The notes under the pieces were generated by a model. It saw only the letters and a list, made by a program, of their open reading frames with translations. It had not been told where the DNA came from and did no database searches. The translations under genes were made by a program, and so were the position numbers. Positions 30,679-41,615 of a DNA stretch of 64,000 bases are shown here, one piece after another (within the stretch, counting starts at the first letter, position 1; every line of letters starts with the position of its first letter). This stretch comes from Bryoerythrophyllum caledonicum (Eukaryota; Streptophyta; Bryopsida; Pottiales; Pottiaceae), in assembly GCA_963971425.1 (NCBI GenBank), contig OZ020516.1, positions 15,240,593 through 15,304,592 of the forward strand, read 5' to 3'.

Positions 30679-31229
30679 ATAGTGTGCCTTTATGAGAGTA
30701 TACTAGTTGTGTATGGTAATTGATATATAGTGTATGTGCAAGAGTAGTATATTCTAAGGGTGATGTAAGACGTTATGTCATTAATCCTATAGATTAAAGG
30801 TATTTTTACTATTGGTGCTAAGTCCATTCATAGAAGCATCTATATTTAGCCTCCACCATTGTATGCATTATGTACTACGTAGATTATCTTTTAATTAACT
30901 GCCAACCCTTGCATTAGGTATGTTTTTTTATGATTACGCTTGTTTGTATACTACAATCTTTCAAATCTATCTTTGAAATATTGTGAAACTATATTAAATA
31001 CACATTTATCTAGTATAAACGAGGGGCCACCCAAAAGTAGTTGAAAATGCCAAAAAATCGCTGCCAATATTAACAACCATGATTGTACATAATATTGTTG
31101 TAGAAGCTTAGTTTTTTTTTCTTTGAAAAACTTTTTTTTTTGCAATTTTGACACTTTTGTTTCCCATGGCCGTCGTTGTACCTAAGTGCATTTTTATTTG
31201 TTGAGGGAAAAATTGCTTAATTGCGTGTT
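30679..31229. other. Intergenic, no gene seen
   Basis: A/T-rich sequence downstream of the DUF7869-type gene. No clear terminal inverted repeat matching the upstream flank was found. Confidence 0.4.
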
Positions 31230-31545
31230 TTCTAAGTAGACTATCTAGTTGATAAAGACTTTGACTATCTAGCTTAGTTTTAAGTGGTGATTTGGACTTT
31301 TGTCCCGGAGATCCTTCCCGGGCATTCTTTCTAGGTTTTTCCGGATATAACCTTGGTAGTTTTAAGGCCCGATTTTATCACCACTCTAACGCTAATTAAC
31401 TGGTTAAGCATTCACCAACTTTGACTAATTATTATACAACCTACTTTCACGTAATACTAACTACTTTGCCGGTTATCTAAGACCAAAAATCACAATTTAA
31501 CTAATTTTTTTGGTAGGAGCAACCAAAAGGAAGTTTCAAACTTCC
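31230..31545 (+). repeat. Dispersed repeat family Z, copy 2
   Basis: Same ordered blocks as 24592-24890, diverged by small indels. It ends at the 'ggtaggagcaacca' block and is followed directly by a family X copy. Confidence 0.7.
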
Positions 31546-32110
31546 ACTGTAGACATGTTCCTAAAATTTGAGATTTTTTTTTCCTTTTGAGAATTTATAC
31601 TACATTATCCTTAAGAAGCGCTTTGTGGAAGTCTTTTTGATAGTTCCTCTGGATTCATGGTTTGATAGTTAGTACCTAAGAAATAGAAATGTGGGGACTT
31701 CGGGCATTCACATTAAATTCTATAAAAGTTCATGTTCACATTAAGAATTTTCATACATACACAAGGTATTATCTTTCTTCAATCTGTCAGAAGACAATTC
31801 TTTTGTGTCGAGAAAAATAGCACATCAATCAAAATCATACCTATTCAAGCATAGTAATTCAAGGAACCCAAAAAATACTTCTTCTTCTACACGTAAGACT
31901 TAGAGACATTCTTATTTTTTACATTTTCTATTTTCTACTACAACATATGGTGTGTCACTTCTTCTTGACCGTTTGAATTGTCATCCTAAAACATACTCAT
32001 ACAATTTGTGCGGTCAAACTTTGTGAAATTTTGTGACTATATTACTAAATAAGTCTTCATGAGGATCCTACGGCTAATATATAAAACAAAAGTTTATGTA
32101 TCCCTCTTAC
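31546..32110 (+). repeat. Family X repeat, rearranged copy
   Basis: Begins with 'gttcctaaaatttgag' and contains 'tggattcatggtttgatagttagtacc', 'cttcttgaccgtttgaattgtcatcctaaaacata' and 'gtgcggtcaaactttgtgaaattttgtg...gaggatcctacgg'. A block present in other copies (the 'gaatatgctacacc' part) is missing, so this copy has an internal deletion. Confidence 0.75.
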
Positions 32111-32598
32111 TCATGCCACTAGAACGGGCATTTATGTTGGTTACAAAATGTGCAAATTGAATGTTTTTCCTACCAAACTCTATAATATAAAGCTTGAAAG
32201 GAATCCCTCTTATGTCATTGATGGGTATAGTGAAATTGGAACTTGGGGAAGAGTGCAAGTCGTGGAGGCCAATTCCCCAAAAAATGGTGTTGAAAAAGTA
32301 TTACATGAGCAATTGTTTTGAGGACAACATGATGTACAATCCGTAAGAGCTTAAAGCTATTTCACACCAAACACACTTCGTGGACACTTCTTGCATCTCA
32401 TATAAAATCCACAATAAATCAAAACATTTAATTTCTAATAAGGTAACATACATTTCTCATATATATTGTCGTGGCCGCAATATTGGCATATATCCTTTTG
32501 GAATAAAACATTAAAATATTTCTATTGATGTCAAAAATTGTGACCAACTACTACAACATCACTTATCTAGATTATATCTAAAGTATGCTAATGCATAC

Positions 32599-34640
32599 TC
32601 AATCTTCACTAAAGTCGCTATCGTATCTACAACTTGGCCCTACACCACTCGAGTATGGCCCATCCAAATACATGTCACACATTGAGTAATATTGCATTTC
32701 CGTGAAGCGAGAATCGTCTTCAAGTTTACAGATGCATTCTTCTTGGCTTTGGATGGTGGCTTCACGCATTTGCCTCTCAAAATCATTATCTTCTTGGTCA
32801 TGAGAACTTTGAAAGGATGGTGGTGGGGTATGATAATTTCCATGCGTGCTTCTTCCATGTTCATGAAAGGTAGCAGGAACATTATTTGGTATGATTTGTG
32901 GTGGCTCCTCTCTCCAGGGATTCTGGTATGTCTCATACATATTCCTCGTATGTGCATCTGTAAAAGTAGGATGGATGTAGCTTTCCGTATTGACCGCTCT
33001 CGTAATAATGGCCTTCACTTGGATTACCAAATGTAAAGGGGGAGACATTTTGATTGTTGCCATAAGAATAGTCTCTATAGTTATGGGCGTGAAACTCTTT
33101 TGCATATGCTCACCATGGTTGTATTCCATCCAAGTTCCTATCAGAGTGTCGCTTTGATCAACGAGGCCAACAATCACTTGGTTGATTCCAAGTAGTGTAA
33201 ATTAAATGTTGGCTACAATCTAAGAGGTCAAAGTTACGACCAGCCACGGTGCGCCAATCCACATCTTTGTGCAATACAATTTTCAACCCAAACCATAGCC
33301 ATGTTTGAATATAACATTATCTATGACCTTGCATTGCGTACACCAACCGCAATTGTGTTAAGCTTCCACTGGTCCGATACGGTGAACTACTCAATTCCAC
33401 AAGATGGCACAAGGATGACCCGAGTGCGGATTGAAGAGGCTTTAAGTGGACAAGACTTCGGAGTCCGACACACAACTTCAGTGTTGGAATCCAAATGTGA
33501 TCCGTCGAAGTGGCATATTGCATGCCTCTTGAAGACCTCTCACCAGAAATGCTAGGCTCACACAGGTGAGAAGTATAAAGCTAAAATTGGTCGTGGGAGC
33601 CATGGTAGACTAGCCTCAACATATATTTGCACGAAGAACGATTTCAGATCTCTATGGAATAGTTCCGTTGAGTTTTGGTTTTGTGCTGATGATATTGGCT
33701 GTTGCGTGAAGGACTCAAAGAAACCATTTGTGGTAGATTGACCATCGGTTCCAATGACGATGCCAGTGAAGCTTGGCACTAATTTATAAATGCAAGAGGT
33801 TTTATCGTTGGAAGAAGCAGGTTTTCAGTTAGATCAACGTGGAGCTCTATCACCTCGAAGACAATTTTAGGTGTCTTTGAACATGCCTCTCCCATGGTCC
33901 CACTTCCTCATTCCAAAGAATCCGGATTCATACCATACCTTCCGCAACGGCTACCAAATGCGCAGAACTCTGGATTCGGCTTTGATTGAGCACCATAACA
34001 AGTAGTCAAGCGCCGCGCTTATGAATAATTGTTGTGTCTCCAATCTCTATGCCATATAGTATCGAGGATGAGAATGCGTTATCACTCTTAACACCAGGAA
34101 GGAGCAGCCCTATTGCATCATATTCACGGACCTCATGAGATGTTTATGCCCTGATTTTTTGAACATGCAATCGGAGGTGTTGGGAAAGAAGGGGCAATTG
34201 AAATATTATAAGCATATGTATTACATTTTACGTCACATATGTAAGATGGACCACAAGGAGGACTTATTCATGCATGCCCAAGCTATAGCTATAACAAAAT
34301 TATGCACATATTGGAGCTTGCTAATATTGCGAAGAAAGCATGACAATCGCAAAGAAGTCTCACTCTTTCTTACTATTTCTATTTCTAGACGGCTCGTATT
34401 GGAACATGTTGAATTGGCATTGCATCTTGTGGTGTGGCTAGTAGTCACTCTATCAGTGTTTTTCTCATTGCTATTTTTTCTATATTTTTTTCCTAATATT
34501 TTTTTTGTTCTGCCGTGCACGGGGTGCTTGTTGGCAATTAACTGCAGTTCCGTCAACTAAGACAACATATCATAGCCAAGATTTAAACCTGCAACCACTT
34601 CATTTGGAAAATTTGGGTATCTCCTACCATCACCCGATAG
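32599..34640 (-). pseudogene. Decayed minus-strand coding remnant, unassigned
   Basis: Minus-strand frames at 34556-34233, 33779-33558, 33523-33317 and 33177-32599 are separated by many stops. The last (192 codons) is Asn/His/Ser/acid-rich and looks like a disordered C-terminus (EDNDFERQMREATIQSQEE). Parts such as FTGIVIGTDGQSTTNGFFES and, in another frame, LLLPGVKSDNAFSSSILYGI have a coding look. A transposase origin (for example PIF/Harbinger) is possible, but I cannot identify the catalytic residues. Confidence 0.3.
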
Positions 34641-35081
34641 TTTAGGATCATCTCGGACTGTTGATATATTAGTAGAAACATCTTATCATATTGCTTTGAC
34701 ATATAAAATATCTTGCTCCACATCTGCCACTTCAGCACTTTGTTTGCATTTTAAGTTTTAATATTTTGATTTTGTGTATATAAGGCCCAATAAATGTTAT
34801 CTTTTGGAGGAAATCAATTTTAAAAATTCATGATTACAATTTGAGTCCAGGAGTAAAGAAAGGAAAAAAATTGTCAATGGCTAATGTATCCACGGCTACA
34901 AGATACTTTCTTAATTTTAAAAAATTCCAACTTTTTCTGCCAAAGTATAAAGTTACACCATTAATTTCCTTCAAAATCCTTTTTAATTTTAATCTACATT
35001 TTTTCCTTGTTCTCAGGCTTTTTTATGCTCACTGCTTGCAGCTCACCGCTCACTGCTCACAAGATAGCGTCGCTACCTTGA
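34641..35081. other. A+T-rich intergenic, no gene seen
   Basis: Homopolymer-rich. It includes small direct repeats of 'gctcac(c/t)gctcactgctcac' near 35030-35060. Confidence 0.4.
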
Positions 35082-36001
35082 CCCCTAAAGGCCCAAGTGT
35101 TCTTTGAGAGGACGATTTTGATTTTAGGGAGGTTCCTAAAATTTGAAAAAAAATAAATTTGGGAAACTCTTATACTTGATTGTCGCTTACAAGAGCTCCA
35201 TGGAGATATTTTTATTATTCATTTGGATGCATAATTTAAAAGTTAGTACCACTCAAAGTTAGAAATGGGGACTCCGGGCAGCTCCAAAATTTTGCTAGAA
35301 GTCTCTATGAACATTGAGATTTTCCACACACGTAGAAAATATTACCTTCTTTAAAAATGTCAAAAAAAATTCTTGTCTTTAGTGTAAAAAAACATTTTAA
35401 TCCAAGTCAACCTTTTTTACACATATCGGCCAAGCGCGGAATTGTTTTTTCATCTATTCTACATAAAACCTAGAGATCTTCATAATTTTCACTTTTTATT
35501 TTTTCAACAATGATATGTGGTGTGAACCTTCTTATTGACCGTTTAGATTATCATTCTAAAACATATTAAGTTCTCAAATAAATAAAACGTGAATTGACAA
35601 TTTTTGAACCTCCACTCCTTGCATACTTGTATTGAATATGCTACACCCCTTCTTTTTCTCTAAAAATTGGTGTATAGGAAACTAACATTATGCTTAACAC
35701 AATGGTAGAAGATTTAGACCTTGTGCAGTGCAAAACTTTAATACCAAGTGAAGTCAAAGTTTGTTGATCCACTCAAAGCAGGGAAGATCATGAACCATGT
35801 TCTTGACTTCAAACACAACAATCTTTCAATATGTGCGGTCAAAGTGTATTAAATTTTGTGAGTATGTTACTTAGTAAGTCTTTCTGGAGAGCCTACGGTC
35901 AAAAAGATAAGTATAAGGTTTTATTCCTTTCCTTACTCATTGCACTAGAATCAACAAATTTGAAGTGTTTTTGGTGTGAAAATGTCTTTGGTCTTTAGAG
36001 G
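35082..36001 (+). mobile_element. Family X, full-length 920-bp non-autonomous TIR element (piggyBac-like ends)
   Basis: The left end CCCCTAAAGGCCCAAG matches CCTCTAAAGACCAAAG read inward from the right end. The flanks are TTGA (35078-35081) and TTAA (36002-36005), consistent with a TTAA target site with one substitution. A second full-length copy at 46012-46924 has the same ends and interior. There is no ORF. TTAA target sites and ends starting CCC(T/C) are the signature of piggyBac elements. No piggyBac transposase is seen in this window. Confidence 0.7.
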
Positions 36002-36005
36002 TTAA

Positions 36006-37031
36006 TTGCTGGTTGTGAGCATTGCATTTTGTGTATTAGTTGAAATTGAGAGTTGCATGAGGCGGTTTTGATTGATGAGAGGTTTCTTTGACTTGCTTAA
36101 GTTCATAATACATGGTTCGAAACCATATCAAGAAATGATGACAACATTATGTGCATAATTTGTTTCAAAGGTTTATGTCCTAAATGCATACATGTCGCTT
36201 CTGCAATTCACAAGATGAGGAAGTGAAATGGTTGTCTCTGTCACCGAGAGGTTTTCTTAAATTCATGTTACATGATTAAAAATCGTAATAGGCAATGAAG
36301 TGCATAATTTGAGGTTTGCTTGGAAGGTAGTTATTGGGAGATATTATTCTACATGGTTGTCTTTGTCTCTTTAGACAATACTCATGACATGCTAAAGTTG
36401 ATATTACTTGAGTGAAAATTGTATCATTATGTGCATAACTTGGGTTTTTGGAAAGGTAGTAGTAGGGAGATGGTGATGCATGAAGAAAAATGATTGGTTT
36501 TTTTTAGACGGCGCTAACAAGCTCACGATGCCACAAAGCGATGTGTTTATCCAGCATACATGCCTAGAATGCACATAGTAAAATTTGATAATGCAAAATG
36601 ATGTTTGAAAAACTAAGTAAATAATGCCACAACATGCACATGCTCCACCACCATTGAGTTCCAAAATTTATAACACATGAGCCAATCAAGTATCAGAGCC
36701 TATAGTCAGATTTGAGGTAAAAAATATTTATTAAATTTATTTTTTTTAAAACATGGGCAACAATTGCCCTATGCACATGAGTGAGTATAGGGCTCCGTTG
36801 GGTCCCAACCCGCAATAGTTGGACCCATCTCCGCACCCACCATGCCCCAACGTGAACTACCCAAAAACTCATGGGGTTTGCAACCTCTTCTATTTGCAAG
36901 AGGTAAAGCAGGAAATATAATATACTTTTTGTAATTTTTACGTAACTTTTCGTAACTTTTCATGTACATTTTGTAACTATTCATGTAACTTTAAGTACCC
37001 CTAGATTGCAAGTCCGCACAACCCAGGGCGT
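36006..37031. other. Intergenic, no gene seen
   Basis: No convincing ORF. It includes a short run of 'cgtaactttt'-like repeats at 36938-36992. Confidence 0.4.
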
Positions 37032-37287
37032 ATTGATCCCCTCGTTGGGACTTACTCGAGGGAGCCACGAGGTGGTGGGGTCAAACCTGGCCCCTATTTT
37101 GTTTTTGGATGGGGACCTATTTATAGCAAGGGAAGGTCCTCTCAGGTAAAACAATTACCATAGGCCCCAAATTTGTTCAAAAATTTCCAAAAAAGCCTCT
37201 AGACCCCCAAAATAAGAGGGCCAGAAAAATGACCCAATGCAATGAAGACAGGGCCCACCTTGGATAAGTCCCAACGAGGGGGTCAAT
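37032..37287. mobile_element. 256-bp MITE, family U copy 1
   Basis: Inverted ends ATTGATCCCCTCGTTGGGAC / GTCCCAACGAGGGGGTCAAT (one mismatch in 20). Internal blocks such as 'cctggcccctattttgttttt', 'gacccccaaaat' and 'gagggccagaaaaatga' are shared, in opposite orientation, with 50530-50796. The target-site duplication is unclear. Confidence 0.75.
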
Positions 37288-37701
37288 TTGCCATGGACGT
37301 CTGCACAGGGAAGCCGCAAATGGGGCCTACCATTGGGCTGCGGATGGGGGCTCATGTGCTCAGGCCAAATTACATCCAAGACCTTTTGCTCATCTTTTGA
37401 CTTGGGACTTCTGTGATTGAGGCATCTGCAGAACTTTAGCAACCGTGGACTTTTACAAGTCCAACGTGCCAGTGCACGTGCAAGTGCATGTGCACAGGAT
37501 TTCCTCCTCAAGTTTTGTGTAGACAGATGCTAATGAAAATGCTTCACTTGACATGGAATTATTATCTTGAATCCCCACTTTGCCTCAAGGTTTGTTCACT
37601 AATGGAAACCGTACAATGTTCCAGGGATCAGGAAGAATTTGCAGATGCAGATGCTGTAGAGTACACTTATCCCTCCCATAAGTTATAGCCAAATTTAGTG
37701 C
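37288..37701. other. Intergenic, no gene seen
   Basis: Unremarkable sequence between the U MITE and the PIF-like element. It contains short GTGCA-type repeats (37470-37496). Confidence 0.4.
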
Positions 37702-37704
37702 TTA

Positions 37705-40147
37705 GGGGGGTTTTACACTATGGTGGAGAATTCCACCGGCCGGTCAAGAAGTCTCGGCCAAGACATGGTTATTTGAGGCGAGCGGTGGATGTTGGACAAG
37801 ACAAAAAAAGAATAAAGTAATGCATGAAGAAGTCTTGACCGGTTAGTAGTGGAAACACCCAACGGTGAAGTCCACCGGCCAACTTCACAAGGTGAAGACC
37901 ACCGGTGAACTTCACCACCAAGAAAGTTTATGCTAGCCAATGGAAACCACAATATCTAATGGTCCCCATGGACATGTTATGTAACAATATGGGCTCCGTT
38001 GAACTACAAAAATTTATATCTTTGCATCAAATGTCCAAATGTAGTACGGTAATAGTTGTTGGGAAAAAAGCCCCTACTTGTCTAATTTGTGTGGTAAAAA
38101 TTTCACATGAATACAATATACATGTTGTTAGCACACACAACCATGTTATAATTGATTTGTTTCAAACCTTTTAATTATTTGCTTGCCTTTTCTTCAATTA
38201 CCACATAGGGCTTGTTGATGCTGACATTAGACTAGGTAACAAGACATCTATGTGCTTCCTGCGGGTTCTACTTTATAATTTTTATACTACAAAAAAAATG
38301 GATTTGGTTGTTCAAAATTTATTTACCAAAAGTATAGTACATCAGGAAAATAGAAGGCAAATTTGTTCATATGTAGAATATATAAGAGATTTATGTTTCT
38401 TATGGGTCATAAATCGCATTCCATATCAATATTGACATAAAATCAATATTGTTTCAATCCTTCTTGAGATCATATTGTGAAAAGACATATGAAGTTGGTA
38501 TAAAATATTTTCAATACAATAATTTTAAAAATGAAATATGAAAAATAACACATAATTTGAAAAAAATATTAGTATGAAACTTTAGGACATTATTTTTTTG
38601 TCTGGACAATAATTGACCCAATTAATAGAAATGAAATGATTTTTGCATATTAGACGAGTGTGAAAAAGAAATCTCAAAAGATCTCAATATAAAAATAAAA
38701 ATAAGATATACCTTGACAACGATTGATGTTCAAAAATAAGGTCAAACTCAAAAGCAACTATTCTAGATAAAACATGTACCATCAATGTAAGTTGTTTTTT
38801 TAATTTCCTTCCCGCTTTTGCCAATGTCATCTTGTCTTTTCCTTTTAATTTCTTCGATGCGCCAACTCTTTGTAGATGAAAAATCATTTTCCAAATTAGC
38901 TTTTGATTTCTTTGAACAAAAGATGGATATCTCCCATCTACTTATTGTTAAAAGGTCCCCCATGCATTTTTGGCCATAATCACCTTTCAAAATCTATACA
39001 TTTTACATCAAGTGTAAAAATGTAGTTAAACCCGTTGGAAAAAATGGTCCTACTTGTCTAATTTGTGTAGTAAAAAGTTCACATGAACTCAACATACAAT
39101 GTAATTTTGATAGCCATTTATTACACCGGGTTAACTCTACTTATTGTTTAGAAAACATAATCTAGCATAGAGTTTTTGGATTACAGTCAACTTTGAAAAT
39201 CTAAGAAAAAGTAACAAGTACTAAACTCCTACTCGAAACACAAGCCCCATAATTATGTCATTTACAAGTAAAGAACAGTTGAAAATCAATAGCAATAAAA
39301 ATTTGCAAATATGCAGAACCCCCTTCCACTAAAATGCACGTAATACACTCAATACTAACCTAACGGACTTCAAATTTATACCACATAAACTAGACAAAAA
39401 TGCGCATCTATGTGTAAAACAAGTGTTGTAAAAGGATCTTCTACCAAGAAGTTACAGCACGCCGAAGTAGCAGTGTTAAAAACTGACCCTGAATTTTATT
39501 GCAGAACCCCCTTCCACTAAAATGCACGTCACTCACTAAATAATTATTGAATGGACTTGAAATTTGTACCACATAAACTAGACAAAAATTTGAATCTCTT
39601 AGAGAAGACAAGTATTGGATAATAATCTTCCACCAAGAAGTTACATCACGCCGAAGTTGCAGTGTTCAAAACTGACCCTGAATTTGTTTGCAGAACCACA
39701 TTCCACTAAAATGCACGTAACTCACTCAATACTTATTGAATGGACTTGAAATTTGTACCACATAAACGAGACAAAAATGCACATCTTACCCATTAATTTT
39801 TTTTTCATAATTGACACTCATAGAAGGAGAAATAAGAACTTGAACTACAGTAAAATTCAACGAATTTGGAGGGGGAAAGAATTTTTTTAGTAAGTTCTTC
39901 TTCTCCAGTGGTTTGGTTTCTTGTCCGGGGGGTTGAGGTCAAACAAGAAACTAATCCAGAGGAGAGGACCTCTTCAAAAAGGTGTTGCCACATAGGCATC
40001 CATGTCATTTTTTCATCCATGCTTAAAGTTCTTCACCGGTCAAGTCTTTGCCATAGTGTAAACCCAATCCGGTGAAGAACATATTGTTCTCCAATCATAT
40101 TGCTCCATTTCCCTTGAATTCTTCTCCACCATAGTGTAAAGCGGGCC
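37705..40147. mobile_element. 2.44-kb PIF/Harbinger-like TIR element
   Basis: The ends are GGGGGGTTTTACACTATGGT and, inward from the right, GGCCCGCTTTACACTATGGT followed by GGAGAA on both sides. The flanking 3-bp TTA duplications (37702-37704, 40148-40150) are typical of PIF/Harbinger. The interior has no intact transposase; minus-strand frames at 38684-38990 are short and lysine-rich. It contains a direct duplication (blocks near 37990-38130 and 39005-39120, sharing 'cctacttgtctaatttgtgt') and a ~188-bp tandem array. It is likely a non-autonomous derivative. Confidence 0.75.
39313..39790 (+). repeat. ~188-bp tandem repeat, 2.5 units
   Basis: Units starting 'gcagaacc' at 39313, 39501 and 39690 (periods 188 and 189). 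They share 'ttccactaaaatgcacgt', 'ggactt(c/g)aaattt(a/g)taccacataaac', 'accaagaagttaca(g/t)cacgccgaagt' and 'actgaccctgaatttt'. The array lies inside the 2.44-kb TIR element. Confidence 0.9.
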
Positions 40148-40150
40148 TTA

Positions 40151-40838
40151 GTAGAGTTCAAAAGTTAGTGGTGGCTTTAGTAGAGGACTTGGTAACTTCA
40201 GCACAATTTCATCTCCATCCACCTACTGTCATTTCCTAAAATTGGCCTAGCATCAAGCGCCACGTCATATGGCATGTGAAAATGTCATATTACTAGGCTG
40301 ACTGGAGTTGGCCCTCTCGTACCATGTTCATAGGCAAGTTGGATGGTTGAAAAGCTCAAAAAGTGTTTAAAAACCATTCAAAACAGTCTTGAAAGGAAGA
40401 TGGCAGCACATGTGAGGATTGTGGCAATATTGTAATTGAACAGTGATCTTGTTGTGATTGAATAGTGACATGTGAAAGAATAGTAGCAATGTTGAGTGAT
40501 ATAGTGATATAGTAATTGATTGGTCTCAAAAACATAAAACCATATCATCATCTATTGATTTTGTGCTTTAATTCTCAAACATGTCAACACTAGTCACATG
40601 GTAGCACTAGTTAGAACTTAGTTGAGGTTATAGTTAGCTAAGGTTATAACTTAGTGGCATTATAACTTAGGCAGAGGTATAACTTATGGAAGGAATGAGT
40701 GTATTTCAACAGAGTTGATGATCACATGAAGGTCAACTTCTACGTATTTACCAAGAATACATTCTTTAGCCACAACACTAATTATCCCTTAGAATTAGCG
40801 ATCTTAGAATCAATTTCCAAAAATGGGCAGAAACGCTA
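40151..40838. other. Intergenic, no gene seen
   Basis: Contains a short repeat of TTATAACTTA-type motifs (40610-40690). No ORF. Confidence 0.4.
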
Positions 40839-41612
40839 GGGAATTCTCACACATGGACCATGGTACCAGGGTACCAAGTGTTACTAGTATTTTGATTGGT
40901 GTAAAGCCTCATAATTGACCTTGGTGTTTCACACTTGGACAAAGGAACCAAGGTATCAAGGGCGTCTAAAATGTCTACATGGCAGCACTTTTTAGCGGTT
41001 TTGGCGCCAAGAGTTTGGTCCCTCGAGAGAAGTTTGGGTTTCTTTTCTGGTTTGTACCAAACTCTTGTCGAGGTGCCGAACAATTTTTTTCATTAAAATA
41101 CTAAGATTTGACAAGATGTCAACCATTAGATTGAGACGGTAACTTATTTTACCTTGAGTTTTTTACCCATATTCTTCACCCACATTTTTAATCCAACTCT
41201 TTTTATCTTGATTTTTTGTCTAAAAACTTTTATTCAAATTTTCACCTAAGTTTATTTACCTCGATTTTTTTGTGTTGTTGCTTGTGCTCAATTTTTTTGT
41301 GTAATGAGCATTTTGACCTCTTTCTTGATTTTTTAAACCAAAAATGTGTTCCCTTGTAGGCTCTATGGCTAGAGAATGTGAAAGGAAAATTTCATAAAAG
41401 CAAGACCCTTAAGAAGTAGAAATTGACTTAGGATTTGCCAAATGGTATGGGTCACCGCCTCTCAACTTGGTACCTTGGTCTTTCATTCATGGATGGTCCC
41501 AAACTCCACAAATTGCATAATTTAATATTTTTTTCCAACTAAAAAACTCGGCACTATGGCATAGTTTGGTCCTTTGATTCCTATGTACCATGGTCCATGT
41601 GTAAAACCCCCC
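40839..41612. mobile_element. 774-bp PIF/Harbinger-like MITE
   Basis: Both ends carry ACACATGGACCATGGTAC (40849-40866; inverted at 41585-41602), preceded by a G-rich terminus. The flanks are CTA and TTA, an imperfect 3-bp duplication. The G-run plus TTTTACACATGG end resembles the 2.44-kb element's GGGGGGTTTTACACTATGG end, so the two are probably related. No ORF. Confidence 0.7.
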
Positions 41613-41615
41613 TTA

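Noticed and set aside
34233..34556. 107-codon minus-strand frame suspected to be a PIF/Harbinger transposase fragment
   Set aside because: No DDE motifs could be placed and surrounding frames are heavily interrupted. Kept only as an unassigned remnant.
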